Origin: Calothrix sp. PCC 7507
GTDB taxonomy: Bacteria > Cyanobacteriota > Cyanobacteriia > Cyanobacteriales > Nostocaceae
Direction of reading: 5' to 3'
Assembly: GCF_000316575.1 (NCBI RefSeq)
Contig: NC_019682.1
Coordinates: forward strand, 2,416,001 to 2,480,000
Length of the DNA stretch: 64,000 bases
Below the pieces are notes generated by a model. It was not told where the DNA came from, ran no database searches, and worked only from the letters and a program-made list of their open reading frames with translations. Positions 42,201 through 50,970 of this stretch are shown here, in pieces; position 1 is the first letter of the stretch, and each line of letters begins with the position of its first letter. A program made the position numbers and the translations under genes.

Positions 42201-43115
42201 CGCACCATTGTTCAAATCAAGCATCTGATTTCAGAAATTACCCAAATTGCCCAGCAGACATTCCCGAAATCTATCGAATTTTCCATAAGCGTCCCAGAAT
42301 CATTGAATGCTGTCTATGGTGATGCTACACAACTGCACCAAGTGCTGATGAACTTAGTAGTCAACGCCCGTGATGCAATGCCAGAAGGGGGTAACATCAG
42401 AATCGTGGCAGAGAATATGTTCATCGATGAAGCCTATGCCAAAATGCATCTCGATGCTCAAGTCGGGCATTACATTGTTGTGAAAATCGTGGATACGGGA
42501 GTAGGGATGACTCCAGAAGTATTAGACCGAATTTTTGAGCCATTTTTTACTACAAAAGATGTCGGTAGAGGTACAGGACTCGGTCTTTCAACTGTGTTAG
42601 GCATTATTAAAAGCCACGGTGGTTTTGTTAATGTGTCTAGCCAAATTGAACAAGGCAGCCAATTTATGCTGTTCTTGCCAGCTGTAGAGGCAACTCAAGA
42701 GCCAAACGCAGAAGATTTAAAATTGCCGAAAGGAAATGGTGAATTAATTCTAGTCGTGGATGATGAGTCTCAAATTCGCGAGATTGCCACAATTATCCTC
42801 GAAAATAACCACTATCGGACTCTCACGGCGGGTAATGGCATCGAAGCGATCGCTATGTATGCCCAGCACAAACATCAAATCCGTGCAGTATTAATGGATA
42901 TGATGATGCCAGAAATGGACGGGATTGCTGCTATTCGTACCCTGCAAAAAATGAATCCACTGGTGAAAATTATTGCCTCTAGCGGACTGAACTCACATGA
43001 GTCGTTTTCTCAAACTGCTGGACTGGAAATTGCAGCCGTTTTGTCGAAGCCCTATACAGCTAATGAATTATTAAACAGGCTGCACCAAATACTTACAGCA
43101 GGCAATAGGCAATAG
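39228..43115 (+). CDS. CBS-multi-PAS hybrid sensor histidine kinase
   Basis: 1295 residues. An N-terminal CBS pair (about 15-165: GTQLLGIITEKDVVRII; HQIRHLPIVDHQGQLLGIVTE) and a coiled coil (~190-245) precede about five PAS/PAC modules (~245-900), recognisable by repeated DITERKQAE endings. The HisKA domain has the phospho-acceptor in GIAHDLNNILTP (~927), followed by HATPase_c (NLVVNARDAMPEGG; DTGVGMTPE). The C-terminal receiver domain has the phospho-acceptor Asp in VLMDMMMPEMDG (~1224). No membrane segment. Adenylate-type ligands at the CBS pair and light or redox cofactors in PAS are possible inputs, but none is shown. Confidence 0.9.
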   Translation: MRLNDQLINLPNLDHVIDRSPLTISPDIYVVDAIALMGQARSDSLALNNFNSHLNPSIGSQPGTSYVLVVEGTQLLGIITEKDVVRIIASDINISGVKVSEVMTRQVVTLTQSDSQDVFTALLLLHQHQIRHLPIVDHQGQLLGIVTETNLLQAFDLVKMVSIIEVLQQHLQPTSELRPIHQYAEMHLHQQIEEVRHQAHYQLDQWAKEQSAELQLALEELQVAEEELRQQNEELAGAREVAELDRQRYQDLFEFAPHGYLVTDAAGIIKEANQAAAAILSVQEKYLVGKPLILFVAQEDRQFLMSQLNNEQRLQDWEIDLQPRGGEKFPARVRVAAVYEQEQLLGWRWLLCNISDVYNELRLRKQAEKALRHAHDELEVRVVERTAELFCVNARLQQEIIERQRVEQALRQSERLYRDLVESQTELVFRFDLQGRATFANLAASQTLGLSTDELRGQSIFQFVYPDDLPHVMQSIRTVASLPHSLRTSERRILTVNGVRWFEWNLTTIENHTGEVVEYQTVGRDITERKQIQEALRESEGKFRHFAENIHAVIWIASTDAFRILYVSPAYEDIWGRSCQSLREQPHTWIETVHPEDRDLVRVTVLEQHLSGEFAQVEYRILRPDGSIRWIWDRSFAIRNEQGQVYCYGSIAEDITERKQAEESLRQSEERLSLALESAGMGIWDWNLLTNEAIWSPNMGLVYGLPSSSLYSHNIEDFLNLIHPEDQQSLSQMIARSIEEAAEYAIEFRVIWPDNSVHWLNSRGQVYYNELGQPLRMIGTTRDITERKQAEQKIREQAALLDIATDAIMVRDLQTKILFWNKGAERLYGWQEQEALGSHVSELLYKENSPELQAALKNVMEHGSWQGELKKLQKSGAEAIVESRWTLVRNAMGQPTSILSVDTDITEKKQLETQFLRAQRMESLGTLAGGIAHDLNNILTPILAASQLLNLKYVPDEERYQQLRDIIESNAKRGAALVKQVLSFARGFQGERTIVQIKHLISEITQIAQQTFPKSIEFSISVPESLNAVYGDATQLHQVLMNLVVNARDAMPEGGNIRIVAENMFIDEAYAKMHLDAQVGHYIVVKIVDTGVGMTPEVLDRIFEPFFTTKDVGRGTGLGLSTVLGIIKSHGGFVNVSSQIEQGSQFMLFLPAVEATQEPNAEDLKLPKGNGELILVVDDESQIREIATIILENNHYRTLTAGNGIEAIAMYAQHKHQIRAVLMDMMMPEMDGIAAIRTLQKMNPLVKIIASSGLNSHESFSQTAGLEIAAVLSKPYTANELLNRLHQILTAGNRQ

Positions 43116-43233
43116 TCAAGGGTCAAGAGTCGAGATTCATTTCTGCCTCATTTCCCTGCCCAAAAAAGTCCCCATATGCTGTAGGAAATGGCTAAAATCA
43201 AAATGTTTACATCATCTTATTTGCACTTAACTT

Positions 43234-43605
43234 GTGCCTACTGTATCTTGTCCTCGCTGCCATCAATTAGTTGATCGTCAAGCTATTAATTGTCCTTATT
43301 GCCGTATAACGCTCAAAGCTTACGGGCATCCCGGTATTCCATTGCACCGTGCTACTGGGGATGGGTATTTGTGCGATCGCTGTGTTTATCATGAAGATGA
43401 TACTTGTAATTTTCCTCAACGTCCCTACGCTAAAGACTGTACTCTTTACCAAAATATTGAACAGAGCAAGTTAGAATCCCAACAGCAGGCTTACACTCTG
43501 AGCTTCGGTGCCACTGTGAAGAGTTGGATACAACGCCATCAGACTTGGTTCTTACTACTGGGTTTATTATTTATTTGTTTTCTGGTTGTGCTATCGGGGA
43601 GATAG
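43234..43605 (+). CDS. Zinc-ribbon protein with C-terminal membrane anchor
   Basis: A 123-residue protein starting with GTG. An N-terminal zinc ribbon CPRC...CPYC is followed by a second Cys cluster (CDRCVYHEDDTCNF...KDC) and a single C-terminal membrane helix (WFLLLGLLFICFLVVL). Tail-anchored topology with a cytoplasmic metal-binding head is likely. It lies between the hybrid kinase and nblS, converging on nblS. Similar short proteins are conserved in cyanobacteria without known function. Confidence 0.75.
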   Translation: MPTVSCPRCHQLVDRQAINCPYCRITLKAYGHPGIPLHRATGDGYLCDRCVYHEDDTCNFPQRPYAKDCTLYQNIEQSKLESQQQAYTLSFGATVKSWIQRHQTWFLLLGLLFICFLVVLSGR

Positions 43606-43673
43606 GAGGGGTAGGGAGCAGGGGGCAGGGAGACATATGATGTTCCCTATTGCCTATTGCCTATTGCCCTAAT

Positions 43674-45590
43674 TCAATGACCTGTATGTGGTTTAACTTC
43701 TTCATTAAACACTCCTAAGTCAAACCAAAAAGTAGTCCCAACGCCGACTTCACTCACCAAATTGACTTGACTGTGATGTCGTTCCATGATGTTTCTGACA
43801 ATCGATAGACCTAAACCAGTGCCTTCAAGGGTATGAACTCGGTTTTCTACACGGAAAAAGCGGTCAAAAATTGCTTGTTGGTCTTCTGGCGCAATGCCAA
43901 TGCCAGTATCGGCGATTTCTACCCGGACTGTAGCTGAGTGATTATGAGAGTTGGATTTGGGATCTAGTTGGTAAGTGCGGATGGCTACTTTGCCACCTGC
44001 TTCAGTGAATTTAAGGGCATTACCAACTAAATTAGCTAATACCTGTAATAACAAATCATAATTACCGACTACTAGCGGTAAGTTAGGAGCAACTTCCTGA
44101 ATTAGTTCAATACCTTTATCTTTAGCATTAAGTTGGTAAGTACGCAGCGTTTGCTCGATCGCTTGTGCTAAATCCACGCCATCGAAATTATAGTTGCGGC
44201 CAGATTCTAGTTTAGACAAGTCTAAAACATCGTTGACTAAGCGGGTGAGGCGATCGGTTTCATAATTGACAGTTTGCAGAAATTCTTGTCGTTCTTCTAT
44301 ACTCAATTCTTCGCCATAGTCGTGCAACGTTTCAATAAAAGATTTGATGTTAAATAAGGGTGTTCGCAGTTCGTGAGAAACGTTGCTGATAAATTGGCTT
44401 TTGGCTTCATTGAGTTCGACCTCGCGGGTGATATCTTGCACAGTTATGGCGATGCCTTTAATGCTTTCCCGTTGTAGGTTCAGAACTGTAGTTAAGAGAA
44501 TGCGGACAGTCCGTTGGGTGGGTTGATTGAGATAAATGCGAAACTCAGCACTGTCACATTCGCCTGCCGCCATTTCATATAAAGGACGGGTGATTTCCAT
44601 TTGCACGGCTGGTGGCAAGTGATATAAAACACTGCTACCAACAACATCGACTCCTTCCCAAGCAAAAATTCGTCGTGCTGTGGGATTAACCAAAATCACC
44701 TGCATATTGTTGTCAATCAGCACAGCGCCATCGGCTATAGTCGAAACTAGGGTTTCGAGTTTGGCCTTTTCTGCTGTCAGTTCCTCAATATTTTGCTCTT
44801 CATAGCTTTCTAGACGCTCTGCCATGTCATTAAAGCTTAAAATTAACTCTCCTAGTTCGCCTCCTAGTGGTAAGTCAATCCGCTGTTTAAAATTCCCGGT
44901 AGCAATTTCTTTCACTCCTACCAGCAATTCTTTAATGGGCTTAGTGATGGTTAAAGCGTTAATTACCCCTGCCAAAATCACCATTACCCAAATTGTGATA
45001 AAAACGGCGATGGTAACGTCACGGGTGAAATTTGTCGAGATGACAGCCGTCTGGTTGGGATTGATGCCAATTGCCAACACACCCAAGTATTTTTTATCAA
45101 CTATCAGGGGCACAAAAACATCGGTGACAGCTCCATCTGGGGTCATATGTTGCCGCACCATCGGTTTTTCCCCATCACCAGGATAGTCTTCTGGCAGTTG
45201 TATCCGTCGTTCAATGGTGAGGGAGTTTTCCACCTCTTGATCTAAAAAAGGAATCCCCAGAAAAATTTCTCCCGTTTCATTGGCGTAGAGCATGTAACGC
45301 ACACTAGACGTGCTGCTGTAGAAGCGCTGCGAGAACAGGGAAACTTCGGTGAAATTTTTGTCAGCAACTAGGGGGGCGACATTGGCCGCCAATAGTAGTC
45401 CCAAGTCACGACCGAAGCGGGTATCATTCATCCGCGCATCTTGCTGAATTGTATTCACTGCCCAGAAGGTGAGGCCACTCATCACTAGTGAAACCACCAA
45501 CGTAGCCACAGCCAATAACTTAGTCTGGAGGGTAAAATCTGACCACCAATTGGCGATCGCTTCTCGGATTGTTTTCAAAGGAGCCAGCAT
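43674..45590 (-). CDS. nblS: Sensor histidine kinase NblS/DspA/Hik33
   Basis: 638 residues with the family's typical layout: membrane helix ~22-44, an extracytoplasmic sensor region, a second helix ~190-212, HAMP (~213-265), PAS (~275-390), HisKA with His406 in ISNVSHELRTPLFNIKSF, and HATPase_c with NALKFTEAGG, DTGIGIAPED and GTGLGLSIV. The N-terminus (WSDFTLQTKLLAVATLVVS...NTIQQDARMNDTRFGRD) is characteristic. It is the kinase of the conserved NblS-RpaB pathway, responding to high light, nutrient and other stresses. The likely RpaB regulator is not in the window. Confidence 0.92.
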   Translation of the reverse strand: MLAPLKTIREAIANWWSDFTLQTKLLAVATLVVSLVMSGLTFWAVNTIQQDARMNDTRFGRDLGLLLAANVAPLVADKNFTEVSLFSQRFYSSTSSVRYMLYANETGEIFLGIPFLDQEVENSLTIERRIQLPEDYPGDGEKPMVRQHMTPDGAVTDVFVPLIVDKKYLGVLAIGINPNQTAVISTNFTRDVTIAVFITIWVMVILAGVINALTITKPIKELLVGVKEIATGNFKQRIDLPLGGELGELILSFNDMAERLESYEEQNIEELTAEKAKLETLVSTIADGAVLIDNNMQVILVNPTARRIFAWEGVDVVGSSVLYHLPPAVQMEITRPLYEMAAGECDSAEFRIYLNQPTQRTVRILLTTVLNLQRESIKGIAITVQDITREVELNEAKSQFISNVSHELRTPLFNIKSFIETLHDYGEELSIEERQEFLQTVNYETDRLTRLVNDVLDLSKLESGRNYNFDGVDLAQAIEQTLRTYQLNAKDKGIELIQEVAPNLPLVVGNYDLLLQVLANLVGNALKFTEAGGKVAIRTYQLDPKSNSHNHSATVRVEIADTGIGIAPEDQQAIFDRFFRVENRVHTLEGTGLGLSIVRNIMERHHSQVNLVSEVGVGTTFWFDLGVFNEEVKPHTGH

Positions 45591-45748
45591 CTTAAATTAA
45601 AGTTGTTAGTAGTTTTTGCTATAAACCCCAACAACTTAAAAATTAACAGTTAATTTGACAAATATGTTAACTGCTCATTCAAGACGCGATAAATCGCTGT
45701 CTCTACATCAGGGTTTTGGGCTGATCTGAACTGTATTGCCCTATACCC

Positions 45749-45780
45749 AAAAACTCCACCCCCTTGTGGGTGGAGTTTTT
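45749..45780. terminator. Strong bidirectional terminator
   Basis: AAAAACTCCACCC and GGGTGGAGTTTTT form a perfect 13-bp stem with a 6-nt loop. A T-run lies at both ends, so it works on either strand. It lies downstream of the pirin gene (minus). Confidence 0.85.
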
Positions 45781-45841
45781 CATCTGTTGCCTTCTTGTTT
45801 TAAATTGGTATGGCTCAGACATCGCAGCGGCACAGAATATC

Positions 45842-46558
45842 TCACGCCAAATCAAACAGCAAGATTTCCGCACCAATGTTCGTACTGATTTCGAGTTGTT
45901 CTTCTTGGCTGATTTGCACTCCATCACCGGCTCTGAGTTCTTCACCATTCAAGGATGCTATACCTTTGGCTATTTGCAACCAGGCATAGCGATCGCGCTT
46001 GACATGATAATTAACAACATCACCACTTTCTAAAACAGATGTGTATAAATCAACATCTTGGTGAATTGTCACAGCGCCATCACGTCCATCTTTGGCAGCA
46101 ATTAAGCGGAGTTTGCCAAGCTTTTCTTCTCTAGAGAAAGCTTTTTGTTCGTACCTGGGTGCTAAACCTTCTTGGTCAGGAAGAATCCAAATTTGTAATA
46201 GATGCAGGGCTTCCGTTGGTGAGGGATTAAATTCGCTGTGACTGATACCAGTACCCGCACTCATAACTTGGGCATCACCAGGGCGAATCACCGAGCCAGT
46301 ACCTAAACTATCTTTGTGTTCTACTGCACCTTCTAAGACATAAGTGAGAATTTCCATATCGCGATGACTGTGGGTCGGAAATCCTGCACCTGGAGCAATG
46401 CGATCGTCGTTGATGACTCGCAGAGAACGAAATCCCATACGGTTAGGATCGTAAAAACTACCGAAGGAAAATGTGTGGTAACTATCAAGCCAACCAATTT
46501 GAGCATGACCACGGGCATTTCTATCATGAATTAGGTGAGTTTTTGTATTTTGAGACAT
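45842..46558 (-). CDS. Pirin family protein
   Basis: A 238-residue bicupin. The N-terminal cupin has [23 protein letters not shown], with metal ligands in [15 protein letters not shown] and the later Glu in ISHSEFNPS. The C-terminal cupin is shorter and ends [10 protein letters not shown]. Bacterial pirins of this type (YhhW-like) act as quercetin 2,3-dioxygenases in vitro; the physiological substrate is unknown and a redox-sensing role is often suggested. Monocistronic, with a strong terminator downstream. Confidence 0.9.
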   Translation of the reverse strand: MSQNTKTHLIHDRNARGHAQIGWLDSYHTFSFGSFYDPNRMGFRSLRVINDDRIAPGAGFPTHSHRDMEILTYVLEGAVEHKDSLGTGSVIRPGDAQVMSAGTGISHSEFNPSPTEALHLLQIWILPDQEGLAPRYEQKAFSREEKLGKLRLIAAKDGRDGAVTIHQDVDLYTSVLESGDVVNYHVKRDRYAWLQIAKGIASLNGEELRAGDGVQISQEEQLEISTNIGAEILLFDLA

Positions 46559-46931
46559 AATTCAACCTCGTTTTGTTAGTTTTTTCAACTCAAAGCAGTT
46601 CAATATTTTTGTTAGTAACCTATTGGCAAGTTAATCCACAAACTTTTATTACATATAGGAATCTGGTTGGATTTTTGAACATATTTAAGTATTAGTAATT
46701 ACCCACCATACTACGTTTAATTCAAAAATCAAATAGTAGTCCTATATTTAGATAGTAGTCATAACTCAAAAAACGAGATTCAGGAATCATAACTACTATG
46801 TTTGAACTTGGATATCAACTATTTAAATAGTAAAGTATTTGCATATAAAATGAAAAGTACGCACTTAAAAGTGGCGTACTTACCAAAAGTATACTGCTAA
46901 CTTAGATAAAGTTGGCTTGTCCGAAAATCAC
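46559..46931. other. Intergenic region upstream of pirin gene
   Basis: The 373-bp region holds an inverted-repeat element (46654-46746) and otherwise AT-rich sequence. The promoter of the pirin gene must lie in the right part of its upstream region. No ORF seen. Confidence 0.5.
46654..46746. repeat. Inverted-repeat element, TATAGGA...TCCTATA family
   Basis: Begins TATAGGAATCTGGTTGGATTTTTGAA; its other end is TTCAAAAATCAAATAGTAGTCCTATA. The terminal ~25 bp pair with several mismatches. 93 bp; this copy lacks the GGTGGGCA hairpin core of the others. Confidence 0.65.
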
Positions 46932-47498
46932 TTATTTGACAGCAGCGGGCTGTTTACTAGTGGTAACTGCTGTACCGTTATTTTCCTTGATTTCTGAAAC
47001 TTGCAGATGAGCTTCTAAGAACCAGAGTCTTTTGTCAATGGTGCGAGAAATTTCGGTGTAAATATCAGCTGTGTCGGCGTCACCTAAATCATCGGTTTTG
47101 CCGATCGCTTGACGGATGTGTTTAGCATAGGGTGCAAAGCGATCTGCTAACGCTGTTACATGCTCTTTGCCATCCAAAATGTCAAAGGGATATTCTGGTA
47201 AGATGGAATTGCTAGCAGCGGCGCGAGCTGTTCCTAAAGCATACCCACCCAAAGCAGTGATTCTTTCAGCCAATAGATCGACGTATTCTTCCAATTCACC
47301 AGCTAGTTCGTCAAACAGTTCATGTAACTGATAAAAGTCTGTGCCTTTGACATTCCAATGGGCTTGCTTCGCCTGAGTTTTCAAATCCAAAGTAGCTGCC
47401 AAAGTTTGGTTGAGAAGCACGACGATTTGCACTCGCGCTTCGGCGGGAATGTCGATACGAGTAGGGTACAGACGTGATGAGATTGTGTTCTCGCTCAT
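46932..47498 (-). CDS. dps: Dps family ferritin-like DNA protection protein
   Basis: A 188-residue four-helix protein. The ferroxidase region shows QAHWNVKGTDFYQLHELFDELAGEL, whose His, Asp and Glu residues form the inter-subunit iron site of Dps dodecamers. It stores iron and consumes hydrogen peroxide, protecting DNA. I choose ATG 47498 (MSENTISSRLYPT); the ORF extends eight codons further to 47522. The C-terminal tail is Thr/Lys-rich, so direct DNA binding is possible. Monocistronic. Confidence 0.92.
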   Translation of the reverse strand: MSENTISSRLYPTRIDIPAEARVQIVVLLNQTLAATLDLKTQAKQAHWNVKGTDFYQLHELFDELAGELEEYVDLLAERITALGGYALGTARAAASNSILPEYPFDILDGKEHVTALADRFAPYAKHIRQAIGKTDDLGDADTADIYTEISRTIDKRLWFLEAHLQVSEIKENNGTAVTTSKQPAAVK

Positions 47499-47795
47499 GA
47501 TTCTACCTAATGGCTGTAACAAATGACTCTATAGATAGTAGCGTTAGTAGGCGGCTGTCCGAAACTCTCTGGCGATAGATAGTCGTCATTTAGCTAAGAA
47601 TTCCCGCGACAGATGGAATAAATGGTTGAATGTGCTATATTTTGGCTGTTTTTAAGCGTAAGTCCCGTAGTGACTTGTGGTCAGATTACCAACCATTTTT
47701 CTATTTTTAGGTTTTGAAAATCAATATAATCAGCAACTTTGTTTGTTACCAAAGTCAGATTATTTACATGAGCGATCGCGGCATAAAAAAAGCTA

Positions 47796-48212
47796 ATGAA
47801 TTACTACGTAATCTATGACGGTAATTGTAATCTTTGCGTCACCCTGGTGCAATTACTAGAAAATCTAGATCAGGGTAAACTATTTCGTTATTACCCCATG
47901 CAAGATGAACAGAAACTTAAACAATGGGGTATCACACCCCTAGATTGCGAACAAGGAATGATATTGATTAATGGTAATGCACCGGAAAGACGCTGGCAAG
48001 GCAGTAATGCAGCCGAAGAAATTGGGCGATTATTACCAGTGGGCAGTATATTTGTAGACGCTTATCGAGCATTACCGGGGATGAAATGGGTAGGCGACAA
48101 ATTTTACGCCCAAATCCGTGATCATCGTTACACACTCTTTGGTGAGCGTTCCAGTACCTATCAATCAGCATACTGTGCTGACGGTAGCTGCAAGGTAGAT
48201 AATCAAATATAG
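47796..48212 (+). CDS. DCC family thiol-disulfide oxidoreductase-like protein
   Basis: A 138-residue protein with the N-terminal family signature YDGNCNLC (DxxCxxC) followed by a thioredoxin-like pattern and the conserved WQGSNAAEEIGRLLP. DUF393/DCC proteins are presumed redox proteins of unknown substrate. The stop codon TAG lies within the TATAG end of a dispersed element (48208-48389). The C-terminus carries two further Cys (SAYCADGSC), which may form a disulfide or bind metal. Confidence 0.85.
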   Translation: MNYYVIYDGNCNLCVTLVQLLENLDQGKLFRYYPMQDEQKLKQWGITPLDCEQGMILINGNAPERRWQGSNAAEEIGRLLPVGSIFVDAYRALPGMKWVGDKFYAQIRDHRYTLFGERSSTYQSAYCADGSCKVDNQI

Positions 48213-48389
48213 CAATCTTCAATCTGATCAAAGAATCCGTACACTTTAATCTTAAGTGTAGGGTGGGCATTGCCCACCAAAACCCGGATGTGGTGGGCAA
48301 TGCCCAACGCCACTCCTCTCAACGCGGGAAACCCGCGCACGAGGGTGGCTCCCCTACATGTATTTCAGAAATCAAATATGAGTCCTATA
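48208..48389. repeat. TATAG...TCCTATA element after the DCC gene
   Basis: Begins TATAGCAATCTTCAATC (weak end), contains GTAGGGTGGGCATTGCCCACC hairpins at 48260-48306 and ends TTTCAGAAATCAAATATGAGTCCTATA. The start overlaps the stop codon of the DCC gene. Confidence 0.45.
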
Positions 48390-48567
48390 TATAAGTAATA
48401 CTCAGACCTTTGATCAAAAAGCGTCAATCACTGAGTTTATTAAACACCTCTAAAATCTGATGGCAAATCTGTATGGTAAAGCGCAATTACCCCAGAAACA
48501 GCATTACTAGATTTAGTACAATCGAAATGATAGAGACGCAAAATTTCGCGTCTCTAAGTAGTTAATC

Positions 48568-48700
48568 TATAGGACTAGTATTTGATTTTTGAAGTATTAC
48601 GTAGGGTGGGCAATGCCCACCATATCCTGGGTTTTGGTGGGCAATGCCCACCCTACTACAAATACTTAGATTTTTTCAAAACTCAAATCGGATTCCTATA
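48568..48700. repeat. 133-bp TATAGGA...TCCTATA element abutting metF
   Basis: Terminal segments TATAGGACTAGTATTTGATTTTTGAA and TTCAAAACTCAAATCGGATTCCTATA pair with some mismatches. The core carries GTAGGGTGGGCAATGCCCACC and its inverse. The right end is immediately followed by the metF stop codon (48701-48703, minus strand). Confidence 0.75.
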
Positions 48701-49618
48701 TTAGTGGGTTACTTTACCCATACCTGCTAAATCTAGAATTTGGGGAATCAAATCTTCTCGCTTCACCGCCATCATGTGGACACCCTGACATAATTGCTGT
48801 GCAATTTGCACTTGCTCGGCGGCAATTTTTACCCCTTCTGCAAGCGGCTCTTTGGCTTTTGCTAATCTATCAATAATGTGTTGGGGAATATTGACACCCG
48901 GAACGACTTTATTAATAAACTGGGCATTTTTTGCCGATTTCAACAGAAATATTCCTGCTAAGATTGGTTTTTTATGAACAGAAGCTATGTTGTCCATAAA
49001 CTTTTCTAGTCGGTCAAAATCTGTAATTAATTGACTTTGAAAAAACTGCGCTCCGGCTTCAATTTTGCGTTCAAATCGACTTTGCAAACCTGACCAACTG
49101 GCACATTGCGGATCTACCGCAGCGCCAGTAAATAAGTCCAGCGCGCCATCAGTTAAAAGTTGTTCGTTGTGGTCAACTCCCTGATTCATTTTTCTGATTA
49201 GTTGCAGCAGTCGGACGGCTTCTAAGTCAAACACGGCTTTAGCATCGGGGTGATCGCCTGCTTTGACTGGGTCGCCTGTCAACGCTAAAATATTCCGGAT
49301 ACCCAAAGCATGAGCGCCCATCAAATCTGCTTGTATACCAATTCGGTTGCGATCGCGGCAAGCAATCTGACAAATCGGCTCAATGTCATTTTGCAATAAA
49401 ATTACTGAGGCCACCAACGAAGACATCCGCAACACAGCACGGCTACCATCGGTAATATTGACAGCATGAACCCTTCCCTTAAGGGTCGCCGCCATTTTAA
49501 TCATGTGTGCTGGATCTCCCCCTTTCGGGGGTGCAACTTCTGCTGTAACTAAAAACTCACCCGCCTGTGCGGCTTGGCGAAAGTTATTCAAGACCGTAGT
49601 GCTTTTTATGTCAGGCAT
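48701..49618 (-). CDS. metF: Methylenetetrahydrofolate reductase family protein
   Basis: A 305-residue TIM-barrel flavoprotein of the MTHFR family. EVAPPKGGDPAHM, VNITDGSRAVLRMSS, ILALTGDPVKAGDHPDAK and the later GIFLLKSAKNAQFINK fit the family pattern for FAD and folate binding. It reduces methylenetetrahydrofolate to methyltetrahydrofolate for methionine synthesis. Cyanobacterial members are shorter than or diverged from E. coli MetF and their electron donor is uncertain. trpS lies upstream on the same strand, separated by 91 bp with AACTGTT-type heptads. Confidence 0.85.
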   Translation of the reverse strand: MPDIKSTTVLNNFRQAAQAGEFLVTAEVAPPKGGDPAHMIKMAATLKGRVHAVNITDGSRAVLRMSSLVASVILLQNDIEPICQIACRDRNRIGIQADLMGAHALGIRNILALTGDPVKAGDHPDAKAVFDLEAVRLLQLIRKMNQGVDHNEQLLTDGALDLFTGAAVDPQCASWSGLQSRFERKIEAGAQFFQSQLITDFDRLEKFMDNIASVHKKPILAGIFLLKSAKNAQFINKVVPGVNIPQHIIDRLAKAKEPLAEGVKIAAEQVQIAQQLCQGVHMMAVKREDLIPQILDLAGMGKVTH

Positions 49619-49709
49619 AAGATCATAATTTACGGATTTATTTCAGGGTATAACAATAATCAGTTATCAGTGAACAGTGAACAGTAACAAGACTGATAAC
49701 TGATAACTG

Positions 49710-50720
49710 TTAAAGAGGCACAGAAAAACCCAAAGCAGCTTTCACTTGTGAGAGAGTTTGGTTAGCGATCGCTTCTGCTTTTTCCCTTCCATCCCGCAAA
49801 ATAGACTCTAAATATCCTTTATCATCCATCACTGCCTGATATTTATCTTGAATTGGTTTGAGAGCATTAATTGTCGTTTCTGTCAATAGTGGTTTGAATT
49901 GTCCCCAGCCCATATCTTGACACTCAGCTACTACCTCTGCCTTGGTTTTCCCGGAAAGTAGCAAATATAACGTTAATAAGTTATGACACTCTGGACGTTC
50001 TGGATCGTCGAAAGTCAAACCACGAACCGGATCAGTTTTACAGCGTTTAATCTTATTGGTAATCTGCTCTGGTGTATCGAGCAAATTTATCCGGCTTAAT
50101 TCTGACGGATCAGACTTGGACATTTTGCGTGTGCCATCAGTCAAACTCATCACCCTTGCGCCTTCCTTACGGATGAGAGGTGCTGGTAACTTCAGTACTG
50201 GCTGATCTGGTTTAGCGAATTGATGATTAAATCTGTTGACAATATCCCGTGTCAGTTCCAAATGTTGCTTTTGGTCTTCACCTACAGGCACTTGATCCGC
50301 TTGATAGAGTAAGATATCAGCTGCCATTAGCACTGGATAGTCTAACAAACCAACGCCGACATTTTCACCCTGCTTGACAGCCTTTTCTTTAAACTGGATC
50401 ATGTCTTGCAGCCAGTTTAAAGGTGTGATGCAATTGAGCAACCAAGTCAGTTCACTGTGTGCCGGGATGTGGGATTGAACAAAAATATTGGAGTGATTTA
50501 AATCAATCCCACAAGCTAGATATAGAGCTGCGATATTATAAGTATCTGCTGCTAAAGTGGCTGGATTATGCGGTACGGTAATTGCGTGTAAATCCACCAC
50601 ACAAAAGTAATTATCATACTGGTCTTGAATTTCTACCCAGTTGCGAATTGCTCCTAAATAGTTGCCTAAATGCAGATTACCAGTTGGTTGAACTCCGGAA
50701 AGAACACGCTGTTTACCCAT
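49710..50720 (-). CDS. trpS: Tryptophanyl-tRNA synthetase
   Basis: A 336-residue class Ic aminoacyl-tRNA synthetase. The HIGH-equivalent motif is GNLHLGNYLG and the KMSKS loop is RKMSKSDPSE. The Rossmann fold holds the tryptophan pocket (YPVLMAADILLYQADQVPVGEDQKQH). It charges tRNA-Trp. The open frame begins at ATG 50738 with MTNYKF, but those six codons belong to a TGACAAA/TTACAAA repeat; ATG 50720 (MGKQRVLSGVQPTG) is the conserved family start. Confidence 0.96.
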   Translation of the reverse strand: MGKQRVLSGVQPTGNLHLGNYLGAIRNWVEIQDQYDNYFCVVDLHAITVPHNPATLAADTYNIAALYLACGIDLNHSNIFVQSHIPAHSELTWLLNCITPLNWLQDMIQFKEKAVKQGENVGVGLLDYPVLMAADILLYQADQVPVGEDQKQHLELTRDIVNRFNHQFAKPDQPVLKLPAPLIRKEGARVMSLTDGTRKMSKSDPSELSRINLLDTPEQITNKIKRCKTDPVRGLTFDDPERPECHNLLTLYLLLSGKTKAEVVAECQDMGWGQFKPLLTETTINALKPIQDKYQAVMDDKGYLESILRDGREKAEAIANQTLSQVKAALGFSVPL

Positions 50721-50738
50721 AAATTTGTAATTTGTCAT

Positions 50739-50970
50739 TTGTCGTTTGTCGTTTTTCAGGAGTTAAGAGTTAGGGGTCAGGAGTTATTTCTCCTTTGTCC
50801 CAATCCCCAATCCCCAATCGCTGGTCACTGAGCGCAGCCGAAGTGCAATCCCCAATTCCCCATTCCCAATTTACTTTCAGTTACAAAAGTCGATAAAAGT
50901 TTAACTCTTGTCAGAACGAGTAGCAGTACCCTGAAGATTAAGTAACTTTTTTACTCCGGGGTGTGCGCTG
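50739..50970. other. Heptanucleotide-repeat region
   Basis: CCCCAAT heptads and a CACTGAGCGCAGCCGAAGTG palindrome occupy about 50796-50870, between divergent trpS and the radical SAM gene. Promoters for both must lie here or at its edges. No gene. Confidence 0.6.
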
